Positions 1 to 8,948 of a stretch of 64,000 nucleotides of DNA are shown in pieces. The stretch's first letter is position 1, and the number at the start of each line of letters is the position of its first letter. The DNA is from Papaver somniferum. Taxonomy: Eukaryota; Streptophyta; Magnoliopsida; Ranunculales; Papaveraceae. Location: positions 91,716,149 through 91,780,148 of the forward strand of contig NC_039361.1 of NCBI RefSeq assembly GCF_003573695.1. The letters are read 5' to 3'. A model generated the notes under the pieces. The model searched no databases and was not told the DNA's origin. It saw nothing but the letters and a program-made list of their open reading frames with translations. Both the position numbers and the translations under genes were made by a program.

Positions 1-457
1 TTCAACCACCATTAGTCAATCAAATCAATCGAAAACAAAAGATAAACCGCAATTATCTAGTTTCCCACCAACGGTACACGCTAGAACTTCTCAATCCCAA
101 AGAAGACTTTAACTGAACGGTCGTAAGAGATTTCGCCTAATTAGGTTACTCTCCTCTCCGAATAGGCGGCTACACCAGTAACAAAAACAAAAGAGGAAGT
201 TTGTTGTTACGAAGGATTAGTTTGCTAGAAAGGAAAACTTCAAGTATTTATAGACAAGGAAGTTTGGACACCAAGGAATTTCCAAAACCGAAAATATTCT
301 CAAGATATTCATTAAAGAACAAATTTGGTTTCCATAATTCCTGGAAATGCTCTGTCCAAAAAAAATGATCGAAATCTCTTTGGAAAATCTTTAACTAGTA
401 AATGCACATTACTAGTTCTTATTTTCCAAAAATAAAATTAAGACTTTAATTAAAAGA
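1..457 (-). mobile_element. Family B Copia LTR, left part of B-main 3' LTR
   Basis: This is the inner part of a family B long terminal repeat on the minus strand. It matches 55250-55707 in the complete B LTR nearly base for base. A minus-strand TATA box (TATAAATA) lies at 245-252. The match stops at 457 in TTAAAAGA and resumes at 49090 with AAAGATTCG, so this segment and 49090-50303 are two halves of one LTR split by element A1. The LTR continues to the left of the window. No coding capacity is seen. Confidence 0.9.
453..457. other. Target-site duplication AAAGA, left copy (A1)
   Basis: AAAGA directly precedes the A1 5' LTR (TGTTAGAG at 458) and recurs at 49090-49094 directly after the A1 3' LTR (CTTTTTCA ending at 49089). 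The intact B LTR at 55700 has this sequence once, reading on without interruption, which confirms the empty-site structure. Confidence 0.92.
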
Positions 458-2823
458 TGTTAGAGCATTGCTCGGTCGAACTCACATGTGTTGCTATCTC
501 AAGCATGTTTGTCAATGTTAGTGATCAAAACTATAAATCTTGATTTCTAGTCTACTATAGCTAAGGTCTCGGACTAGGATAAAAAGTGTAGTTGAGCTCA
601 AGAACTCCATGGAAATCATCATATAAGACGAAGGACTACTCAAGGAACTGGTGGATATTCGTCGACTAAAAGGTATGTGGAGACTTGAACTTATCTATCA
701 CTCAAAAGTCTATTTATCTCTTATCTTTAGAAAAAAGTCGTTTTTCTATGTAGACTTAGATTATACACATTTGGTATTTCGAGACGAGTGTATCTCGCCT
801 ATCTATTTATCGAAATATGTGTTGGTAAGTTTTCGCTTTAGCCAAGTTCATCTTTACCGAGTTACGAAAGTCATGTTGTGTTTCAATCACTTTGAAAATC
901 GCTCTGACGAAAAATGGTTTATGAATAACAACTATATAACGTCCTCTGATAATGTTTCAATGATTGAAATGAGAGCTTATATTATATAAACATTGGAGGA
1001 TATAAACATTGTTTTGGAAACACATATATGTATAAGTCCTTATTCCTTGAACCGAAGTTTGCGAACTTTGTTGATCAAGTGAACCGGAGTAGTGCGTGAG
1101 CTAAGTCCGCGAACTCAGTCTGCGAACCTTGACCGCGAACTGGCGATGTTCTCAAACCCGAGAATTTCTGCTGGAGTTTGTTAACTCCATCCGGGAACTT
1201 AAGTCCGCGAACCCAGTCCACGAACTTGAGTAGGTTATATCTAAAAGCGATGTTTGTGAACTTATTCATATTAACTAAGGAATGCAATTGCAAACCGTGG
1301 CTATATAGTTTATGAACCGATTCAAGTGAATCACATCGTTTTTGCTTCAATTGTGTCTTGTGTAGTACATAATATTTCCTTGCAATTGAACAACTCTCTA
1401 ACTAGTTCATTTGAGTCATTTGAACTAGTTATGGTGAAGAAGAATATGGTTGATATGAAAGTAATCATATGGCTAATCATTTGGTTAACTATTGTTGAAC
1501 CAACTAATGTACAAGTTTGGGTACGGTTACACAAGCCTATAAACATGCATTTCATTTGTGTATAACAAGCTATGTTTTTGATATAACGATTGATAAATAT
1601 TAGCTTGAATCTAATCAGGTTTTCATCTAACGGTGAATATTGAATGCTTTGTTACCAAGCTAACATTGATTGTAAACCCTGATTTGAAAGACTATATAAG
1701 GGATAACTCTAGCAAATGGGAAACCTAATCCCCACACATTTTGTGTGATACTATTTGTGCTAAGATAGAGTCGATTCTCCTTTAACCTTTGGTTTCTTCT
1801 TCTAAACCATGTTAACGACTTAAAGACTTCATTGGGATTGTGAAGCCATACCGATACTACTTTCTTATAGTTGTGTGATTTGATCTTGTTGTTTCTATCG
1901 TACGAGTACAATTGTAATAATTGGCTTGAGATTTCTATCTCTGATAGGCAAGATAAAAAGTAATCACAAACATCTTCGTCTCATCGTTTGTGATTCCACA
2001 ATATCTTTTTTCGCTGCGTCGATTAAGACTATTGTTAGGTGATTGATAAAACTAGGCCTTTCTTCGGGAATATAAGTCCGGATTATCAATTATTTCCTGT
2101 TAACCTTGATTTATCAAAAGACAGAACAAAACTTGTAGGTATATTCGTGGTAGACGTATTTATCTATTACTGTATACTTTTCTGTGTGATACAAATTTGT
2201 TTATTAAATTCTTCGACTTTGGGTGGTAGCAACTCTTGGTTGTGGGTGAGATCATCTAAGGGAATCAAGTGCGTAGTATCCTGATGGGATCAGAGACGTA
2301 GGAGCATAACTGTACCTTGGATCAATGTGAGATTGGTTGGAGTTCAACTACAGTCCATACCGAATTTAGTTTGGAATAGGCTAGTGTCTGTAGCGGCTTA
2401 ATACAGTGTATGTTCAATCTGGACTAGGTCCCGGGGTTTTTATGCATTTGCGGTTTCCTCGTTAACAAAATTCTGGTATCTGTGTTATTTCTTTTCCGCA
2501 TTATATTTTGTTATATAATTGAAATATCACAGATTGTGCGTTGTTCAATCAATTAGAATATCCGACCTTTTGGTTGTTGATTTAAATTGATTGACACTTG
2601 GATAATGGTCTTTGGTACCATCCAAGTTATCTCTCTTTGATAAAGACTCGCAGATTTCTATTTGCTTGAGTATAGATCAAATCGAGAGATTGAGATACAA
2701 TATGTACTTTTATCTAAATTGAGTCTGACTGTCTAGTAGATTCTATTGAAAGTATATTGGAGTTTGTCCATACAGATTTCTAAGCGAAAGATTAGGTGTG
2801 GTTGTTAGACCCCCACTTTTTCA
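458..2823 (+). repeat. A1 5' LTR, family A, 2366 bp
   Basis: The LTR begins TGTTAGAGCATTGC and ends CACTTTTTCA, and is followed at once by the primer site. It aligns with A4 (40294-42720), A1 3' (48093-49089), A3 (56927-58027 and 63844 on) and, inverted, with A2 (8949-11405). A TATA box lies about 1.2 kb in, so the U3 region is long. A cluster of GTCCGCGAACT motifs lies at about 1095-1230. Short ORFs inside (for example 651-989) are not kept in frame by other LTR copies and are not annotated. Confidence 0.92.
1693..1700 (+). promoter_or_regulatory. Predicted TATA box of family A LTR
   Basis: TATATAAG sits in a well-conserved context (GAAAGACTATATAAGG) of the family A LTR. The same motif is seen at about 12690 (+) and about 10078 (-). 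It is mutated to AATATAAG in A4 at about 41581. Transcription would start about 30 bases downstream, defining the start of R. The prediction rests on motif and position only. Confidence 0.55.
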
Positions 2824-2825
2824 AT

Positions 2826-2837
2826 TGGTGTCAGAGC
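2826..2837 (+). promoter_or_regulatory. Primer binding site, tRNA-iMet type (A1)
   Basis: TGGTGTCAGAGC lies three bases after the 5' LTR. It differs by one base from TGGTATCAGAGC, the complement of the plant initiator tRNA-Met 3' end used by most Copia elements. A3 has the unmutated form at 58030-58041. Confidence 0.85.
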
Positions 2838-2889
2838 AGGCAAACACGTTTAAGACCTTACAAGTCTGTGTTTGTGGCGATCTGACTCT

Positions 2890-3413
2890 ATGGACATGAG
2901 TAGTATCTCTGATAAACGTGTCACCAGAAACAAAAGATCTGTCTCGTCTATTTCTATTAAAGAGAAAGATTCTTCAATCTCAAAAATAGATGAACCTTTT
3001 GTTCAAATAATACAGACAGGCTCCGACATGTGTCATTCCGATTACCCTTCAAAAGAGTCTATCTCTATTAATGAACGGGAAACAGCTGAAGAGAGTGAAT
3101 TGATTCTAAATCCTGTTAGAGTCCAAGCTGATAGATTTAATCGGTTAAAATATCATGTCAATGTTCTTCTTGGTGTAATAAGATACTGCAAATTCAAAGA
3201 AAATACTGAAGATCATTCTTCACGTATGACTCTTGAGGCTAGTCTTAAAAAGAATGCCTTGGAAATTGAACATCGCTTGAGTAAACTCTGTATTCAGGGA
3301 TGATCTAAGTAGTCTAATATACCAAGTACTTCTGCTACGACTGAAAAAGTTACATCTCCAGAAGTAAAAACGGAATCCCTTCCATTCATAAAGAATGTGT
3401 CTGAAATCCCCAT
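2890..3413 (+). pseudogene. A1 ORF, N-terminal part, unknown protein
   Basis: The reading frame starts at ATG 2890 in the same leader context as the A3 gag (GATCTGACTCTATGGA), but the protein is different. It is rich in Ser, Lys and Glu and has neither the WWK gag motif nor a zinc knuckle. About residues 80-135 look helical (RLKYHVNVLLGVI...KKNALEIEHRL). Stop codons TGA at 3301 and TAG at 3310 interrupt it, both explainable by C-to-T changes from CGA and CAG. The frame then stays open to 3413, where the Ogre-like element enters; it resumes at 34389. I do not recognise the family. It could be a replaced or highly diverged gag of a non-autonomous Copia. Confidence 0.6.
3409..3413. other. Target-site duplication CCCAT, left copy (Ogre-like element)
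   Basis: CCCAT precedes the Ogre-like 5' LTR (TGTTGATGG at 3414) and is repeated at 34389-34393, directly after the 3' LTR end CATCCACA. Joining the two flanks restores an open frame of the A1 ORF (SEIP then NQGC), which supports the boundary. Confidence 0.93.
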
Positions 3414-3589
3414 TGTTGATGGTCGATTTTCAACAAAGGTCAAAACCGTAAAATCATGATACTGCATGTTTCAACATGGCTTCAGGAATCCATGTGACGA
3501 TTCGTGTTTTACGAAGTATGATGCATATGTCGCTCGAAAGGCCTCTCCGAAGCGTTCGACACCGGGCATTTCATCATAGCCTCTATGTA

Positions 3590-3800
3590 GAATAAAGTAA
3601 TTGGGCGGTTCTCCGTAAGATTGAGAGCTTAACGCCTTCAGGATGTCGGTGACACTCACTGTTCCCTGACTACATAGAGGAATTCTCTTATACATAAAAG
3701 AACGATTGGGAGGTTCTCCGTAAGATTGAGAGAAATAACGCCTTCAGGAGGCCGGTGACACTCACTGTTCCCTGTGTATAGACTCAGGAGGTCCTCCATA
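3590..3800 (+). repeat. Tandem repeat of about 110-125 bp in Ogre-like LTR
   Basis: Two to three imperfect units share the string GGTTCTCCGTAAGATTGAGAG, then ACGCCTTCAGGA and GGTGACACTCACTGTTCCC. The same array is present in the 3' LTR at about 20910-21130, with small differences. Minus-strand ORFs here are by-products of the repeat. Confidence 0.75.
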
Positions 3801-3944
3801 CATGAAATGTTGAGAGGGAAAAACGTCTTCGGGACATTGGAAACACTCGCTGATTCACTGACTCTACGCAAGATATTAAATTCTACGTCACATTCACAAC
3901 TGAATTCCTGGAAGATAATCTATCTTATTTCTCCTATTCCATGG

Positions 3945-4235
3945 TAAAACTCACGATTGGTTCTATGGAATGGTAATAGATAAATGTATTACTCCGATTT
4001 CATGGTTGAATCCACGGCTGATCTCATGAAATGGTAATAGATATTACTCCGATTTCATGGTCGAATCCACAGCTGATCTCATGAAATGGTAATATCACCA
4101 CCTATCTTATTACTCTGATTTCATGATCAAATCTACGATTCCATGAGATGGTAATAAAATTATCATTTTATTATTCCGAATCCATGGTCAAATCCACAGC
4201 TGATTCTATGGATTGATAATAAATGACTACTCACT
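3945..4235 (+). repeat. Tandem repeat of about 55-65 bp in Ogre-like LTR
   Basis: Roughly five degenerate units with the core TTACTCCGATTTCATGG, then TCGAATCCAC and CTCATGAAATGGTAATA. The 3' LTR has the matching array at about 21280-21570. Units diverge from one another more than the two LTR copies do, so the array predates this insertion. Confidence 0.78.
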
Positions 4236-4707
4236 TTATGGCTCAGTTTTATGAATCATTCTCTACTGAATTTCATAAATCAGTAATAAATACTCAATAA
4301 CCGGACATCTGGACCATCATTGATTAGGCCCCAATAAAATGGTGCAAGTGTCCTAGACGATGATGCACGACCGAGCACCCGAATGCACGAACGATCATTC
4401 CAAAATATGGACAAACGAGGAATCCTACACAAAATAGGAGAGAGAAAATAATAACATTAAAATAATGAAGAGACGCCCATGGTCCGAGCCCACCGGACAG
4501 CTGGCCATGCCCTAGCCGTGGCCGATCCCATGCCTCTCTCATTATTTTTCCTTATTTTTTCTATTCTCATGAGCTCATGAAGACTCCTCCATTTTAACAA
4601 CTTTCCTTGTTTGAGAAAAACTCATGGTTTCCCCATATTTTAATGGTTTCTCCATATTTTTGTGGTTTCATGAAAAATAATAATACAAAATAGAGAAGTT
4701 TTAGTTA

Positions 4708-4926
4708 ATCGTCAGTAATTTACTAAAATGAGCAATACTTGCTCAGTTGCTCAAATATTGATCCATCTATCAATATTATCAGCAATCCATCATCAAATTC
4801 ACAATTTTGCCAAACATGTGCAATATCAGCATCATGCAAAGAACTACGCATGATCAATCCATGAATCACTGAGTATTCATCACTCATGCTCAATTCAAAA
4901 AAATCTAGACTCACCGTCTAATCAGT
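4708..4926 (+). repeat. 219-bp direct duplicate of 6716-6934 inside one LTR
   Basis: The segment from ATCGTCAGTAATTTAC to CGTCTAATCAGT is repeated at 6716-6934 with constant spacing of 2008 bases and a handful of mismatches. The 3' LTR has it only once (33436-33654). In the 5' LTR the extra copy sits left of the LARD/LINE piece, where the 3' LTR instead has other LTR sequence and the LINE 3' end, so it marks a rearrangement of the 5' LTR. Confidence 0.88.
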
Positions 4927-5278
4927 GTGTCTACATCTACGGGAAAATGAAAGATGAGTTTTATTATTTATGGGTGTTACAAAGTATGATGAGTTCTATT
5001 ACTGAGAAAGAGAAGGAAGTAAGGTGTTCCATGATTTAAGAGGAGGAACGAAGGTTCTTCAACCTTCATCTCCTCTTCCCATCAGTCCACCGACCCCTCC
5101 CTTTTGTCCCTCTTCTCCCTCCTGCTTTATAGGGAAGAGAAACTTGTTTATTACTAAAGTGCCATTAGCTTAGTTTCTAAGCACTCTTAGAGTTGATCCA
5201 GTGTGTGCCGTTGTAGGCTTGTGTCCATCTTCAGCTCATAATAGTCGTCCACGTGTCAAGGTATTTTTGGTGTATACA
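4925..5278 (-). mobile_element. LARD LTR fragment (5'-Ogre-LTR copy)
   Basis: Matches the LARD LTR (23838-24190 and 31645-31997) but lacks about the first 140 bases. It ends at the exact LTR terminus TGTATACA and is followed by CCTTCCATTGTGG, the same LINE target site that flanks the intact LARD at 31998. The left breakpoint joins the LTR duplicate through a short GT overlap. It is best read as a remnant of the same LARD insertion. Confidence 0.88.
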
Positions 5279-6118
5279 CCTTCCATTGTGGTTTTGGAGG
5301 AAGCCTTGGCTGTTTTTTAAGCCGTTTCTTTTTCCTACAGTTCCCATCCAAATGACCGATTATACCACAAGTTGAACAAAACTTTGGTTGTTTTGGAATT
5401 TCAATGGATTTCTAGAAATCCCTATCTCCAACCTTAACATGAACTACATCAGTGTTATGTTTGCAAAATCAATCTCTATAAGAACAGATGCGAAATGTCC
5501 ATATTCATGCTTTAGAGTTCTTTCATCCACCATCACTGGATTTCCCAGCGATTTACCTATAGCTATCAAGGTCTTCTCAACCCATAGTTCCATCGGCAAG
5601 CCTGAAAACCTAACCCAAACTGTTGCACGAGAAGTTGACTACTTGTCTGCATCAAAACCAGGGTACCATTCAATGATTCGAAGCTGATGTTGATCCACCA
5701 TCCAACCTTCTTCAATGAAAACCCTATTTTTATCCTCTTGAGAGAATAGTTTGATAATGAAAAAACCAAGATTTAGTGGCACAAACTGAACTCGTCCTTG
5801 CCCTAAATCCCATTGTTGTTCAAGAGAATTTTTGACAGTGTTAAAATCAGTACCTTTAAAATCGATTCGACCAATAAGACTGAAACTCCAAATATCACAT
5901 CCTTCCATGAAATACTCTTGAGGTATTTCAACAACGGGTTTTCCTTCATTGGTGCTTGGATTTGGCAGCGAACACAAATCCACCTTGGTATTAACATGTT
6001 GTTTTCTCCCTAAAATACGTTCAGAAAAAATTAGGGTTTGTTTACCCTTAACCATTTCTGAATATGAAACTGTTGTAATATCGGTATTGGTTGGAACCCA
6101 ATCATGGTTTTCCCCCAT
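5279..6118 (-). pseudogene. LINE ORF1 N-terminal half (DUF4283), copy 1
   Basis: A minus-strand frame starts at ATG 6118 and encodes the N-terminal half of a plant L1-type LINE ORF1: a DUF4283-like domain (about residues 60-210, with the VWVRFPGLP-type motif) followed by a CCHC knuckle region near 5350-5400. A TAG stop at 5639-5641 interrupts it where copy 2 (31998-32838) has CAG. Downstream of that stop the frame goes on to the LARD junction. The 5' untranslated part and LTR boundary lie at about 6200-6240. The 3' half of the LINE is missing from this copy. An RNA-binding role of ORF1 is family knowledge. Confidence 0.85.
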
Positions 6119-6240
6119 TATTGATCATCCAAAGATGATCAAAACAAAGGAAAACCGAATGACCGAAGAAAAAAGATAAAAGTTTTTTTTTCCCTAAACC
6201 CAAAAAATCGCTAGTATTAGTTCTAATACGACCTTAATGT

Positions 6241-7241
6241 CGTTCTTGTAAAGCATAAAAATCCCTCACTTTTCCATAATTAGGTTTTATCACCTAATGC
6301 TCAATCGAGCACTACTTCAATAAATGATGAAACCATCATTTAATCATCATTCCTTCACCAACCGGTCAACTCAGGACCCTAATGCACGCTCACTCGAGCA
6401 ATTGGGCATCACAAGGACGTCCATAATCCCATGTGGTCGGTCCCTCCTTCGCTCATGACCTATTTTCGGTAATTCGTCAAGTAATGAGCAATTGATCAAA
6501 AATTAGGGTTTTCGATTAAACGCTCCACGAATCATCATTCTGAGCAAGATTCAAGCACTAATGAATTTATGTTGATTCAATAATCAAACATCTAGATTAA
6601 TCGTATAATATTTGGTAGTCTAACAATATTTTAATTAATATTTTATTGGGTCACGACATCCATAAATAATTTGTCGAATTGAGCAATACTTGCTCAATCC
6701 ATCAATATCCAGTATATCGTCAGTAATTTACTAAAATGAGCAATACTTGCTCAGTTGATCAAATATTGATCCAGCTATCAATATTATCAGCAATCCATCA
6801 TCAAATTCACAATTTTGCCAAACACTTGCGATATCAGCATCATGCAAAGAACTATGCATGCTCAATCCATGAATCACTGAGTATTCATCACTCATGCTCA
6901 ATTCAAAAAAATCTAGACTCACCGTCTAATCAGTCAACAACTGACTAATTAATAAACGTCTGTCATGCAGACTCCACGATTCGTGAGACATCAATCACGT
7001 CACACCGGGGGATATCACTTAGAGATTTGGTCTGGCGGCCTAAGACACGTGGGTACATCCACAACGAGAAGTGTGAGTAAGTCGTGCAAACGTTTTAAGG
7101 AGTTAGCAAAGTAGTGGGTGGACGGTTAACCAAGTCTCTGCACGACCTGGAACTGGTTTTCACCACGATTCCCACTTTCCCACTCTTTCACTCAAGAAAC
7201 CGTCATACTTACAGGGATCAATGTGTTTACTATTCTGACAG
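6241..7241 (+). repeat. Ogre-like LTR, right part, noncoding
   Basis: This is LTR sequence shared with about 32960-33960 of the 3' LTR. It holds two GAGCAATACTTGCTC palindromes (6681-6695 and 6738-6752), many GCTCAA/CTCGAGCAA motifs and the second copy of the 219-bp duplicate (6716-6934). Nothing coding is seen. Confidence 0.8.
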
Positions 7242-7249
7242 TATAAATA
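7242..7249 (+). promoter_or_regulatory. Predicted TATA box of Ogre-like LTR
   Basis: TATAAATA after GACAG, about 430 bases before the LTR end. It is conserved at 33961-33968 in the 3' LTR. The position suits the U3/R boundary. No experimental support. Confidence 0.5.
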
Positions 7250-7675
7250 AGTCTCTGAATCCATGATTAAGGATAACAAATGATCACTATCATCAACAAT
7301 TGTCAACACAGAGTTTCTCGAGTAATTACTCTAAGGAATTCATCAATCTATCAGAACTTATTCGAACTCAACAATTCACCATTATTGCAGAAACCTTCAG
7401 CACATCCACAATCCTTGATCATCATTGATCCCACATAATTCTCAGATTCCCTCCTACAGATCAACCCATTTCCCACTTTACGACCGAATTGACTCTGGAA
7501 CGGCCATTCACTTGGTTTAGTCCGGAGTCCTACAAATTGATCTCTCGAATCTAAGCACTCCCTTTTGCAGTGCATCTGTGTGAGGTTGAACAGTTTGCTC
7601 GGTTGAGGAGTCTCGACAACAGGTTCGTCTCTTCACTTCCCTAAAAAACCAGCGACTCGTTTTTCCCCATCCACA

Positions 7676-7695
7676 GATTGGCGACCACAGTGGGA
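7676..7695 (+). promoter_or_regulatory. Primer binding site, TGGCGAC type (Ogre-like)
   Basis: TGGCGACCACAGTGGGA follows the LTR end after two bases. Ogre and related Tat elements use a TGGCGACTCTGCTGGGG-type site rather than the iMet site. The match here is good at the 5' end and looser later. The exact primer tRNA would have to be found by alignment to tRNA 3' ends. Confidence 0.7.
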
Positions 7696-7732
7696 GGTTA
7701 ATCTCTCGGTTGCAATCTCACATTCTCACGAA

Positions 7733-8948
7733 ATGGCTGGTCTTAGGTCTGAGTTAATTACAAAAGCAAACGACGCTAGCACTAGCAACAATAACAATGA
7801 TGGTATTCCAGAAACCATTCCTGCTTCCAACAATGATGGTGACACTACTCCTCCTCACACCAATGTTGAAAATCATCCTCTCTTTGGCAGGTCTCTTGAG
7901 GAAATCAACGCAAATCCACCTACCATAGCCGATCTCATGAAGATTCAAGAAACTCTCGCCAAGAATCAAATGGATATGGCTGACACTCAGAAAAGTTATG
8001 CACTCATCTCAAAACTCTTACAGACAAGATGTCAAAGAAAGCCCAAGACAAAGGAAAAGATCCAGAAGCATCTCCGTCTGCTAATCCCGAAGTTTTTCCC
8101 ATTCACGTGGTAGATAATGATGATGTCTGCAAGGATGCAGATGATCCACCACCATCTGGTTTCATAACTCGTGAAGATCTCGAACGTCTCTTGGAGAACC
8201 ATGGAAAAGTCAAGACACCATCGGTTCAACGCCACCAGCCTCCATATCATGCTGCTTTACAGAGGATCCCTCTCCCAAAAGGCTACACATCTCCAACATT
8301 CACACTATACAATGGGACAGGGAACGCTCGAGAACATGTATCTCGGTTCTTGGAGGCACTAGGTGAGCACAAGCACAACCATATTGTGCGTCTGAAGGAA
8401 TTCTCAAAATCCCTGACAGGCCGAGCATACACCTGGTACAACAACATTGCACCTTGAAGCATCGCCGGCTAGGGGGAAATGGTTAATTCCTTCTACAGAA
8501 AATACTTCTTTGTCTCTGAGCAGATCACTTTATCTAACTTGGGAAGAATGGCCCATAAGAGCACTGAACATCCGAATGAATATGTTAAGAGGTCCAGAAT
8601 CCAGGATTTGGATTTTCATGACCCAAATGTCACTGAACAGCATCTGCTGGACTTGTGCATCAACGGGATGATCCTGGTCTACAGAGCTCTGTTGGAAAAT
8701 CTCCAATGCCAAACTTTCTCTGAACTTCATGAGGCGGCCAAGAGATCAATAATTACTGCTCCAGCCCTACTGGAAAGAACAAAAGCCGTGAAAGTCGAGG
8801 AGCCAAAAGACACTCGCAGTACCAGACGCCTTATTAACAAACAATATAACGTTCAGCCCTCTATGAACGTTTCTGAAGGGATCAAGAGAAAAGCTGAAGT
8901 CCCACAACATAAGAACGCTTCTCCAAAATCTCATCCTACAAAGGCACC
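7733..8948 (+). pseudogene. Ogre/Tat gag, N-terminal and central part, broken
   Basis: The start at ATG 7733 follows the primer site by about 40 bases. The N-terminus is low-complexity (Asn/Asp/Pro-rich). The central part is a Retrotrans_gag domain: LPKGYTSPTFTLYNGTG, then HVSRFLEALG and FSKSLTGRAYTWYNN, then an SFYRKYFF-type block. Damage: a frameshift at about 8010-8030 (frame 2 to frame 1), TGA at 8455 and TAG at 8470, which fall where the family has P-G-S-I-x-S-W, so Gly and Trp codons were probably lost. The frame then stays open through a Lys-rich tail until element A2 interrupts it at 8949. Gag would form the virus-like particle. Confidence 0.87.
8944..8948. other. Target-site duplication GCACC, left copy (A2)
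   Basis: GCACC precedes the minus-strand LTR end TGAAAAAG (8949) and is repeated at 15257-15261 after CTCTAACA. Removing A2 and one copy restores the gag frame (TKAPKKD). Confidence 0.93.

Larger units (their letters stand above)
3414..7675 (+). repeat. Ogre-like 5' LTR with internal LINE and LARD fragments
   Basis: The LTR runs from TGTTGATGG to CCATCCACA. The outer parts (3414 to about 4700 and about 6240-7675) match the 3' LTR (20735-22000 and about 32960-34388) with scattered differences. Between them lie a displaced LTR duplicate (4708-4926), a LARD LTR fragment (4925-5278) and the 5' half of a LINE (5279 to about 6240). Its own LTR sequence contains two tandem arrays, GAGCAATACTTGCTC palindromes and a TATA box near the 3' end. 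Confidence 0.88.

Noticed and set aside
651..989. 112-codon ORF in the A1 5' LTR, with a similar ORF at 48211-48672
   Set aside because: Similar only because both are LTR copies of the same element; in A2 and A4 the region is shifted or stopped, and it lies in U3 before the TATA box.
3471..3871. Minus-strand ORFs in the Ogre-like LTR, repeated at 20775-21210
   Set aside because: They run through the tandem array and are conserved only as LTR duplicates; no domain or start context.
5388..6179. Plus-strand ORFs opposite the LINE ORF1
   Set aside because: Shadows of the minus-strand DUF4283 frame; duplicated only because the LINE is duplicated.
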